This document shows, in pieces, positions 42,310 to 49,459 of a stretch of 64,000 nucleotides of DNA. The notes under the pieces are model-generated. The model searched no databases. It saw only the letters and a program-made list of their open reading frames with translations, and was not told where the DNA came from. The position numbers were made by a program, and so were the translations under genes. This stretch comes from Gemmatimonadota bacterium (GTDB taxonomy: Bacteria; Gemmatimonadota; Gemmatimonadetes; Gemmatimonadales; GWC2-71-9). The stretch covers positions 1-64,000 of the forward strand of contig QHUM01000053.1 in assembly GCA_003222135.1 (NCBI GenBank). Reading direction: 5' to 3'. Every line of letters begins with the position of its first letter. Within the stretch, counting starts at the first letter, position 1.

Positions 42310-44390
42310 CGCGTCCCGTCACACGCCCGCGCCCGGCCGACGGTTGGGCCGGCCTCGCGGCCGGCGCCGACGAGCTGGACCAGCTCGTCTACCTCTCGAA
42401 CCTGATCGGGCGGGAGCCCGGGTTGGTGCAACCGGGCGGCGGCAACACCTCGATCAAGCTCGGCGACGTCCTGCTGGTGAAGGCAAGCGGGACCGACCTG
42501 CGCACGATCGGGCGCGACGGGTTTGCTCGGCTGTCACTCCCCGAGCTGGCGGCGCTGGGGAGCGCCGACGCGATGAGCGACGCCGAGATGATGCGCTTCA
42601 TGACGCGCTGTGCGCTGCCGCCCGACGGACGAGGACCCGCACCCAGCGTCGAGACACCGCTGCACTCGCTCCTCCCGCACCGCGTTATCGCGCACACCCA
42701 TGACGTGGCGACGATGAGCCTCACGAACCTGACGGACGCGACGGCCGAGCGGCTGGTCAGCGAGCTGTTTCGCGGAGAGATCGTGTACGTGCCATACGTG
42801 CGCCCCGGGTTCCCGCTGGCGCGGGCCGTGCGCGGTATGGTGGACCGGCTCCCCGGCGGCGCTGTCGGCCTGGCGCTGGCGCATCACGGACTCGTGGTGT
42901 GGGGCGAGAATCCGCGGGAGTGCCACACGCACCTGATGGTCGTCGTGGGTCGGATCAACGAGTACCTCGAAACGAAGCGACGGGGCCGCGCGGTGCTGGG
43001 AGCGACGCCCCGGTCGATCCCCGGCGCGGATGTGCGTCACCGGTGCGCGGAGCTCGTCCTCCCGGTGGTGCGCGGGATGCTCGGGTCGCCGCCCGACGGC
43101 CGCGTGATCCTGCACTTCGACGACGATGACGACATCCTCACGACCCTCGCCGCCGAACGGCTCCCAGCGCTGGCGCATCGCGGAATGGCGACGCCCGAGC
43201 ACATCCTGCGAGCCGGGCGGCTGCCGCTGTGGCTCGACCTCGACCCGTCCGCGCCGGTCGATCGCCTGTTGGATGCCGTCCGGACGCAGCTCGCGCAGCA
43301 GCGGTCGGAGTACGAGGCCTATCACCGACGCCACGCCGCCCCCGAGGAGGGGCCGCTCGACGATTGGGCCAAGGTCGTGCTCGCCCCGGGACTCGGAATG
43401 ATCACGGCCTCCCGCGACAAGCGGGGCGCGGTCACGGCCAATCTGTGCTATCGGGCGGTGCTCGAGACGATCGCGAACGCGGAAGCGCTCGCAGGGTTCC
43501 AGTTCATTCCCGAAGCGGAGGTCTTCGCGTTCGAGCATTGGCCGCTCGAGCGACGGAAAATCGAAGACCAGGACGCGCGGGAGCGCGCCTCCCGCCTCGT
43601 CCCCCGCCAGGTCGCGGTCGTGATCGGCGGCGGCAGCGGCATCGGGCGGGCGGCCGCCCGGCGGTTTGCCGCAGAAGGGGCGCACGTCGTCGTCGCCGAT
43701 CTCGACCAGGCCGCCGCGGATGCCGCGGCGCGGGAGGTCGCAGCGGAGTACCCCGATCGCGCCGTCGGGATGGCGGTGGACGTCCGGGACGACGCGAGTC
43801 TGGCGCACCTCGTGCGGCGGACCGTCGTCGAGTTCGGAGGGCTGGACTGCCTGTTCTACACGGTGGGCCAAGCGCCGCGGTTCGCGGGGGTGACGGACAT
43901 CAGGCGGGACGATCTCCAACGGCAGCTCGACGTCCACTACCTGGGCGCCGTCCTGGCGATCGGCGCCACGGCAGCCGTGATGCGACGCCAGCACACCGGG
44001 GGCTCGATCGTGGCGTCGGTGTCCAAGGCGGCGCTCGCGCCGGGTGCCGAGGCCGTGGCCTACGGCGGGAGCAAGGCCGCGCTGTTGCAGGCGTTGCGGG
44101 TCGCCGCCGTCGAGCTGGGCGGGGACGGCATCCGGGTCAACGCCATCAACGCGGACCAGATCGAGACACCCATGTTCCGCCGGTTCGTCGAAGAACGAGC
44201 CGCGAGGAGCGGCGTTTCCGTCGAGGCGCAGCTCGAGGCCTACCGCCGGCGCAACGTCATGGGCGCGTCGCTGATCCCGGCCGACGTGGTGGCGGACCTC
44301 GCCGTCTTACTGGCGAGCGAGCGGTTCCGCTTCACTACCGGAGACATCCTCACGGTCGACGGCGGGCTGCCGGAGGCGTTCCCGCGCTGA
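42306..44390 (+). CDS. Bifunctional class II aldolase / short-chain dehydrogenase (RhaD type)
   Basis: A 694-aa two-domain enzyme like the bacterial rhamnulose-1-phosphate aldolase / lactaldehyde dehydrogenase fusion. The N-terminal aldolase domain (to about residue 395) has the sugar-phosphate loop GGGNTSIK and zinc ligands in HRVIAHTHDVAT and ALAHHGLVVWG. The C-terminal SDR domain (about 430-694) has GGGSGIGRAAARRF and the catalytic Tyr and Lys in YGGSKAALL. GTG 42306 overlaps the antiporter stop. No rhamnose isomerase or kinase is nearby, so the true substrate may be another deoxy-sugar phosphate. Confidence 0.9.
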   Translation: MTRPVTRPRPADGWAGLAAGADELDQLVYLSNLIGREPGLVQPGGGNTSIKLGDVLLVKASGTDLRTIGRDGFARLSLPELAALGSADAMSDAEMMRFMTRCALPPDGRGPAPSVETPLHSLLPHRVIAHTHDVATMSLTNLTDATAERLVSELFRGEIVYVPYVRPGFPLARAVRGMVDRLPGGAVGLALAHHGLVVWGENPRECHTHLMVVVGRINEYLETKRRGRAVLGATPRSIPGADVRHRCAELVLPVVRGMLGSPPDGRVILHFDDDDDILTTLAAERLPALAHRGMATPEHILRAGRLPLWLDLDPSAPVDRLLDAVRTQLAQQRSEYEAYHRRHAAPEEGPLDDWAKVVLAPGLGMITASRDKRGAVTANLCYRAVLETIANAEALAGFQFIPEAEVFAFEHWPLERRKIEDQDARERASRLVPRQVAVVIGGGSGIGRAAARRFAAEGAHVVVADLDQAAADAAAREVAAEYPDRAVGMAVDVRDDASLAHLVRRTVVEFGGLDCLFYTVGQAPRFAGVTDIRRDDLQRQLDVHYLGAVLAIGATAAVMRRQHTGGSIVASVSKAALAPGAEAVAYGGSKAALLQALRVAAVELGGDGIRVNAINADQIETPMFRRFVEERAARSGVSVEAQLEAYRRRNVMGASLIPADVVADLAVLLASERFRFTTGDILTVDGGLPEAFPR

Positions 44391-45610
44391 CGCCACTTCG
44401 AGCCCTGACGCGCGACGGGTGGCTGCTCTTCCTGACCCGAGTCACGCGCCTGTTTGCATACGGCTCGCTGTCCGTCGTCCTGGTCTTCTATCTGACCAGC
44501 CTCGGCCTGAGTCCATCCCAAACGGGCTTGTTGCTGACCCTGACGCTGGCCGGGGATACCGTGGTCTCCCTCTACCTGACCACTCGAGCCGATCGCATCG
44601 GGCGGCGCCGCATGCTGATCATCGGCGCCGCTCTCATGGCCGCCGCCGGCCTGATGTTCGCATCCACGCGCAGCTTCGTGTGGCTGATTCTGGCGGGGAC
44701 AATCGGCGTCATCAGCCCGAGTGGCAACGAGGTGGGGCCGTTTCTTTCGATCGAGCAGGCGGCCCTTTCCCAGGTCGTTCCCGCGCGGTCCCGAACCGCG
44801 GTCTTCGCCTGGTATACGCTCGCCGGCTCGTTTGCGACCGCCGCCGGTGCCTTGAGTGGCGGAACGCTGGCGCAGCGGCTGCAGGGCGCCGCGATGACGC
44901 CCCTCGAGAGCTACCGGACGGTAGTCCTGCTCTATGCCGCGTTGGGTGTACTGCTCCTGTTCCTCTTCACCCGTCTCTCGCCTGCCGCCGAAGTGCGCGT
45001 GCCCGCCATGCAAAATGTCTTTGGCATTGGCGCCTCGCGCGGCGTGGTCTTCAAGCTGTCGGGCCTGTTCGCCCTCGATTCCTTTGCCGGCGGCTTCGTG
45101 GTGCAGAGCTTCGCCGCCTATTGGTTCTATCTCCGCTTCGGCGTAGACCCTCGAACGCTCGGCGCGATCTTCTTTGGAGCGAACGTCCTCGCCGGTGTGT
45201 CGGCATTACTCGCGTCGCGGCTCGCGGCGCGCTTTGGGCTCGTAAAGACCATGGTGTTCACGCACCTGCCGTCCAACCTGCTGCTGATTCTCGTCCCGCT
45301 GATGCCGACCCTGCCGCTCGCCATCCTGGTGTTACTCGTGCGATTCAGCATCAGCCAGATGGACGTGCCGACCAGACAGTCCTACACGATGGCGGTGGTT
45401 GCTCCGGAAGAGCGATCCGCGGCCGCTGGTATCACGGGCGTGGCACGGACGACCGGTGCCGCAATTGCCCCCGTGTTTGCAGGGTTGCTGTTTGCCAGAC
45501 CCGCGCTGATCAGCGTGCCGTTCTTCATCGCCGGAACGTTGAAAGTCGTCTACGACCTGCTGCTGTATCGCGGATTCGCGGCCCGCCACCCGCCGGACGA
45601 GACCGCGTAA
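44387..45610 (+). CDS. Major facilitator superfamily transporter
   Basis: A 407-aa, 12-helix carrier. The loop TTRADRIGRRRML is the MFS motif A between helices 2 and 3, and VPTRQSYTMAVVAPEERSAAAG is the matching loop in the second half. The frame has no ATG, GTG or TTG before the first helix. CTG 44387, which overlaps the aldolase stop as CTGA and has GGAGG 10 nt upstream, is the best start. Codon third positions look less G+C-rich than in neighbours, which could mean later acquisition. Substrate unknown. Confidence 0.85.
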   Translation: MTPLRALTRDGWLLFLTRVTRLFAYGSLSVVLVFYLTSLGLSPSQTGLLLTLTLAGDTVVSLYLTTRADRIGRRRMLIIGAALMAAAGLMFASTRSFVWLILAGTIGVISPSGNEVGPFLSIEQAALSQVVPARSRTAVFAWYTLAGSFATAAGALSGGTLAQRLQGAAMTPLESYRTVVLLYAALGVLLLFLFTRLSPAAEVRVPAMQNVFGIGASRGVVFKLSGLFALDSFAGGFVVQSFAAYWFYLRFGVDPRTLGAIFFGANVLAGVSALLASRLAARFGLVKTMVFTHLPSNLLLILVPLMPTLPLAILVLLVRFSISQMDVPTRQSYTMAVVAPEERSAAAGITGVARTTGAAIAPVFAGLLFARPALISVPFFIAGTLKVVYDLLLYRGFAARHPPDETA

Positions 45611-45617
45611 CGTACCC

Positions 45618-46001
45618 CTAGGTGCGGGGGCGGGGCTCTCCCAGCAGTTCGTCCACCGCCCGCAGCAGCTCGCTGAGCTCAAACGGCTTCCGCAGCGCCC
45701 GCGAAGCCCCGAGCAGCTCGGCGTCCTTGCGCAGGTCCAGGGTCTGCGTTCGATCGCCGCCCGAGATCGCGATGATCTTCACCTGGGGAGACTCGCGGCG
45801 CAATTCCCGGATCGTCTCGATGCCGTCACGCTCGGGCATGAAGATGTCCGTGATGATCAGGTCGGCGGGCCGCTCGCGGTGCGCGCGCAGCCCGGCATCG
45901 CCATCCGCGACGTCCTCCACCGTGTGACGGGCGCGCTCGAGGATGCGGCGCACCGCCCCCCTTACTTGGGCATCGTCGTCGATCACCAGGATCCGGGCCA
46001 T
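45618..46001 (-). CDS. Single-domain response regulator (CheY-like)
   Basis: A 127-aa stand-alone receiver domain: acidic pair in VIDDDAQVRG, phospho-acceptor Asp in LIITDIFMPERDG, Ser/Thr switch in IIAISGGD and Lys in RALRKPFELSE. There is no output domain. Such proteins pass phosphate within relays or to motility or stress systems. No kinase is adjacent. Convergent with the MFS gene, 7 bp apart. Confidence 0.93.
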   Translation of the reverse strand: MARILVIDDDAQVRGAVRRILERARHTVEDVADGDAGLRAHRERPADLIITDIFMPERDGIETIRELRRESPQVKIIAISGGDRTQTLDLRKDAELLGASRALRKPFELSELLRAVDELLGEPRPRT

Positions 46002-46004
46002 GGG

Positions 46005-46472
46005 CTAGGCGCGCCGCGCGCCGACCATGCCCGCCGCGCGCTCGGCGGCGAACCCGAGCAGCGCGCCGATCGCGATCGCGACGCCCGCGCGAATCGCCTC
46101 GTTCACGGTGTACACGTTGAGACCGAGCGCGATGCCAGCACCGGCGAACGCCCCGGCCGTGAAGGACAGGAGCGGCACGCGCGATTGCAGCACGATGGCG
46201 GACGCCGTCGCGCCGAGGATCACGGCGGCGACCACGTTGCCGCCCCCGATCGCAAGGCGAACGGCGTGGGCGACGAGCACCCAGACGACGCCGCTCAGTG
46301 CAGCCACGACGGCCTTCTGCAAGCCCGGGACGCCGCCGCCCGCGGCGTAGAAGCAGCCGAGCGCCACGACGCCGGCCCAGAGCGACACGTGCAAGCGGGC
46401 CACGTCAGCCACCCACGTCCAGAGTGCGATCACGAGCCCCAGCATGAGCGCTCGCGCGGTCATTGTGTTCAT
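46005..46472 (-). CDS. DUF1097 family membrane protein
   Basis: A 155-aa inner-membrane protein with about five helices. The pattern LWTWVADVARLHVSLWAGVVALGCFYAAGG is typical of DUF1097 (YcdZ-like) proteins, whose function is unknown. ATG 46472 follows a GGGGGG purine run. It ends 3 nt upstream of the CheY-like gene in the same direction, so they may be co-transcribed. Confidence 0.75.
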   Translation of the reverse strand: MNTMTARALMLGLVIALWTWVADVARLHVSLWAGVVALGCFYAAGGGVPGLQKAVVAALSGVVWVLVAHAVRLAIGGGNVVAAVILGATASAIVLQSRVPLLSFTAGAFAGAGIALGLNVYTVNEAIRAGVAIAIGALLGFAAERAAGMVGARRA

Positions 46473-46580
46473 CGGCTTTCCCCCCTCGAGCGACCTGACA
46501 GAACATAGCTTCGGAACGTGAGTGGCACGAAACCCGGCCTCGACCTTAGAGTGAGGGTGAGCACTACCACCCATGACCCC

Positions 46581-47279
46581 ATGAACGACTCCCCAGTCCC
46601 GCCCGGCCCACGCCGGCCCGCCGTGAAGGTGTATGGCGCCAAGATGCAAGCCGCGCCGGGCGATGGGAGCCCCGTGCTCTCGGGGCTCATCGTAAGCGTC
46701 CTATTGGCTGTGGGCTGGACGCTTGTCGTCTACGTGACCGACAACCCGGTCGGTCTGATCGCCTGGGGGATCGGCGGGCTGATCGGCCTCGCGGTGGCTC
46801 GATTCGCGCCTGGGCCAAGCGCGCCGCTCGGCACGCTCGCGGCGGTCCTGACCGTCGGCACCGTGATCCTTGCGAAGGTGTTGGTTGTCGCATTCGCGCT
46901 GCGATCCATCGTGGTGAGCGACGTGCTGCGCGATCGGGACGCTACTACCGCGATGTTCCTGGTCGACATGGCAACCCACCACTCGTTCTCACCCGAGCTC
47001 CAGGCCGAGCTCGACAAGCAGGCTCACGAGAGATCCGACACCGCGCTGTCCGACCTGGGACCCGACCTCAACTACCGGATCATCGTCGAGGCGCGCCAGC
47101 GCGCTGCCGGCGCGACCCGTGCGGAGCGCGAGCGGGTGGTGCGGCTAAGCACCGACAGGGTGATGGCGCACATCGGGTTCGTCGCGCCGCTGGCGCACCT
47201 GTTCGGTCTACTGGATCTGCTCTGGATAGGGCTGGGCGTCTCTACGGCCTGGCAGCTCGCGCGCGGCCGAACTGGGTGA
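46581..47279 (+). CDS. Hypothetical membrane protein
   Basis: A 232-aa protein of unknown function. A polar N-terminus is followed by about three helices (GLIVSVLLAVGWTLVVYV, VGLIAWGIGGLIGLAVARF and TLAAVLTVGTVILAKVLVVAF), a charged helical stretch of about 100 residues and one C-terminal hydrophobic segment. No family is recognised. The start is uncertain: ATG 46581 is used, GTG 46557 is possible. It converges with the next gene at a 1-nt gap. Confidence 0.6.
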   Translation: MNDSPVPPGPRRPAVKVYGAKMQAAPGDGSPVLSGLIVSVLLAVGWTLVVYVTDNPVGLIAWGIGGLIGLAVARFAPGPSAPLGTLAAVLTVGTVILAKVLVVAFALRSIVVSDVLRDRDATTAMFLVDMATHHSFSPELQAELDKQAHERSDTALSDLGPDLNYRIIVEARQRAAGATRAERERVVRLSTDRVMAHIGFVAPLAHLFGLLDLLWIGLGVSTAWQLARGRTG

Positions 47280-47280
47280 G

Positions 47281-47724
47281 CTAACCCCCGGGTGTCTCCT
47301 TGTCGCGCTCCGCCTCCCCGCGTTCTGCTCGCTCGCGCTCTTCTCGCGCCCGTCTCACCCGCTCCTGTCGCTCCCGCAGCGCCGCTTCCTCCCGGGCCTC
47401 CCGAGCTGCGGCGCGGTCCGAGGGCTCCGGCGCTGCTTGTTCGTGGGCGCGCTGCACGCGCTCCTGCCGGCCACGACGATCAGTCTCCTGCCGGGCCGCC
47501 CGCTCCACCTCGAGCGCGGCCTGCCGCTTCGCGTTCATCCACCACATGACACAAAACAGGCCGAACTGCGCGGGCAGAACGAAGATAAAGGACGCGGGGA
47601 ACAGGCCTCTGACGGTCGCCGAGACCGCCACACTCGCGAGGGCCCACTTCCACCCCGTCATGTGCTCGTATTCGGCGGCGGCGTAGAACACGCCCGCCAA
47701 TCCAAGACCGCCTAACAGACCCAT
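47281..47724 (-). CDS. Hypothetical membrane protein with charged coiled-coil tail
   Basis: A 147-aa protein with two N-terminal helices (about residues 3-17 and 27-63) and a C-terminal half that is almost entirely Arg, Glu, Ala and Gln (from about residue 64), predicted to be a long basic/acidic helix or coiled coil in the cytosol. No homologue is recognised. Its -10 region ends only 6 nt before the ATG, so the message may be leaderless. Confidence 0.6.
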   Translation of the reverse strand: MGLLGGLGLAGVFYAAAEYEHMTGWKWALASVAVSATVRGLFPASFIFVLPAQFGLFCVMWWMNAKRQAALEVERAARQETDRRGRQERVQRAHEQAAPEPSDRAAAREAREEAALRERQERVRRAREERERAERGEAERDKETPGG

Positions 47725-47730
47725 AGGACC

Positions 47731-47759
47731 AATATGTGAAAATGGATTGGGCCGAGCAA
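47731..47759 (-). promoter_or_regulatory. Possible promoter giving a nearly leaderless message
   Basis: On the minus strand TTGCTC (47759-47754), a 17-bp spacer and CATATT (47736-47731) precede the ATG at 47724 by 6 nt. The local sequence is clearly more A+T-rich than its surroundings. A transcript would start at or next to the start codon. Confidence 0.42.
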
Positions 47760-47778
47760 ATCTGCAGCCCCGCGCCGC

Positions 47779-48594
47779 TTACTTCGCGATCCAGGACCGG
47801 CCTGTGGCGAGGAGTGCCACAAGAGCCAGTCCGAACACGATGCGGTACCAGGCAAACACGGCAAAGGAGCGATGCGACACGAAGCGGATGAGCCACCGGA
47901 CTACCACCAGTGCGCTCGCGAACGCCACCACGAAGCCGATCGCGAAGACCAGGGCGTCCGATCCTGAGAGGAGGTGGCGGTTTTCCCAGAGGTCCAGCCC
48001 GGTGGCCGCGACCATCACCGGGATCGCGAGCAGGAACGAGAACTCCGCCGCAGCCGGCCGCCCCACCCCCGCCAGCAGCGCCCCCATGATCGTCGCCCCC
48101 GAGCGCGACGTGCCCGGGATCAGCGAGAACACTTGCGCGAGCCCGATCCAGAGCGCCGTACGGTAGTCAATCTGCTGCACCGTCTCGCTGCGGGGCGCAG
48201 GGCGCCAGTGTTCGATCGCGAGGATCACGATGCCGCCCACGATCAACGCCGCGATTACTACGGACGGCGTGAACAGGTGCGCCGTGATCCAGTGGTGCGT
48301 GAGCAAGCCCACGATCGCCGCCGGCAGGAACGCAATCAACAGCGCGAGGATGATGCGGCGCGACTCCGCGACGGCGATGCCATCGTGCACCACGCGGAAC
48401 AACAGGCTGCGATACAGCCAGACCACGGCCAGGATGGCGCCGAGCTGGATGAAGATCTCGAAGGCGGCGGCGCGCGGGCCCACGAACCCGAGCGCGTGAC
48501 CCGCCAGAATCAGATGTCCGGTGGACGAGACGGGGACAAACTCCGTCGCGCCCTCGACCAGGCCGAGGATGATCGCGGCGATGATGGTCTGCAT
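47779..48594 (-). CDS. uppP: Undecaprenyl-diphosphatase UppP (BacA)
   Basis: Recycles the lipid carrier undecaprenyl pyrophosphate for cell-wall synthesis and gives bacitracin tolerance (271 aa, about eight helices). Family motifs are LVEGATEFVPVSSTGHL near the N-terminus, with catalytic Glu and Ser, and VFSLIPGTSRSGATIMGALLAG in the second half, with the catalytic Arg. ATG 48594 gives the canonical start MQTIIAAIILGLVEG. It lies 5 nt after the 3' end of tRNA-Ala with no room for a ribosome site once the tRNA is processed. Confidence 0.97.
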   Translation of the reverse strand: MQTIIAAIILGLVEGATEFVPVSSTGHLILAGHALGFVGPRAAAFEIFIQLGAILAVVWLYRSLLFRVVHDGIAVAESRRIILALLIAFLPAAIVGLLTHHWITAHLFTPSVVIAALIVGGIVILAIEHWRPAPRSETVQQIDYRTALWIGLAQVFSLIPGTSRSGATIMGALLAGVGRPAAAEFSFLLAIPVMVAATGLDLWENRHLLSGSDALVFAIGFVVAFASALVVVRWLIRFVSHRSFAVFAWYRIVFGLALVALLATGRSWIAK

Positions 48595-48599
48595 CAGAA

Positions 48600-48672
48600 T
48601 GGAGCGGAGGGGATTCGAACCCCTGACCCCCTGGTTGCAAACCAGGTGCTCTCCCAGCTGAGCTACCGCCCC
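48600..48672 (-). tRNA. tRNA-Ala (anticodon UGC)
   Basis: A 73-nt tRNA folds cleanly: acceptor stem GGGGCGG with CCGCTCC, D-arm with AGCTCAGCTGGGAGAGC, anticodon arm CCTGG-TTTGCAA-CCAGG (anticodon at 48637-48639) and T-arm with GGTTCGAATCC. The 3' CCA is not encoded. It is immediately upstream of uppP on the same strand. Confidence 0.97.
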
Positions 48673-48713
48673 CTCGTCGAAAATAGGGATGGGGAGGCGA
48701 GACGGGTACCCTC

Positions 48714-49457
48714 CTACTTGAACACCGCCCCCAGATTGGTCGTGACCCCAACGAATACGAGATGCGGCGTCTCGCGCCACAACCCGACACTCCCACCCGC
48801 GTCCACCACGATCCACTCGACGGGGCGGACGGTCACCGCGCTCAATGCGCCCCATTCCGCTGACTCTCCAGCGCCCGCCGTGAACCCGTACAGCTCGGTC
48901 GTGAGTCCGTAGCGGCCCAGCGCGACCCCGGCGCCCACCGAGTGAAACCAGCGCAGCGGTGACGCGCCGGCGCCGAGCGCCACCGGCCCGAGATTCACGT
49001 CGACATGGACCTTCCAGGGGCCGTCCACACTCGCCACCGCCAGCACGCCGCCCTGGGTGCGCCCTGCCCCGCGCCCCGCGGCTGCATCGCCCGTCGGGAA
49101 CGTGACGCTCGACGCCAGCGCCAGCGTGGCACGGGTGGAAACGCTGGTCGAGAGCTTCAGCGTCACGCCGAGATCGCCCACGCCCCCACCCGCCCGAGTG
49201 TGAACGAATCCGGTGCCGAAGAACGCGAATTGAACCTGGCGGATGACCCCAATCTTCAGGTTGTAGTCCCACGCGGTGGCATCGCCCGCGTCACTCCCCT
49301 CGACGCGTAGGCCCTGCTCGAGCTCGGCATATCCCGGAGCCACCGCATACGCATGGGTCGCGAAGGTGGGACGCTCGGGGTTCGCGGCGCGCGGCGACTG
49401 CCCGCGCGCCACATCGGGAAGGCATGACAGGAGGCCGAGTGCGAGTGCCGGACGCAT
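48714..49457 (-). CDS. Hypothetical outer-membrane beta-barrel protein
   Basis: A 247-aa exported protein: signal peptide MRPALALGLLSCLPDVARGQ, then repeated amphipathic strands (AYAVAPGYAELEQGLRVEG, LGVTLKLSTSVS, ATLALASSVTFPTGD) and a final strand LVFVGVTTNLGAVFK. The segment TFPTGD occurs in barrel proteins of the MetA-pathway/transporter type, so the family is likely similar to the gene at 38755. It starts 2 nt after the S9 peptidase stop, suggesting one transcript. Confidence 0.72.
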   Translation of the reverse strand: MRPALALGLLSCLPDVARGQSPRAANPERPTFATHAYAVAPGYAELEQGLRVEGSDAGDATAWDYNLKIGVIRQVQFAFFGTGFVHTRAGGGVGDLGVTLKLSTSVSTRATLALASSVTFPTGDAAAGRGAGRTQGGVLAVASVDGPWKVHVDVNLGPVALGAGASPLRWFHSVGAGVALGRYGLTTELYGFTAGAGESAEWGALSAVTVRPVEWIVVDAGGSVGLWRETPHLVFVGVTTNLGAVFK

Positions 49458-49459
49458 GC

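Noticed and set aside
44340..44410. Frameshift joining the aldolase/dehydrogenase and the MFS carrier
   Set aside because: The SDR domain ends normally (VDGGLPEAFPR, stop) and the MFS has its own ribosome site and CTGA start, so two genes are simpler.
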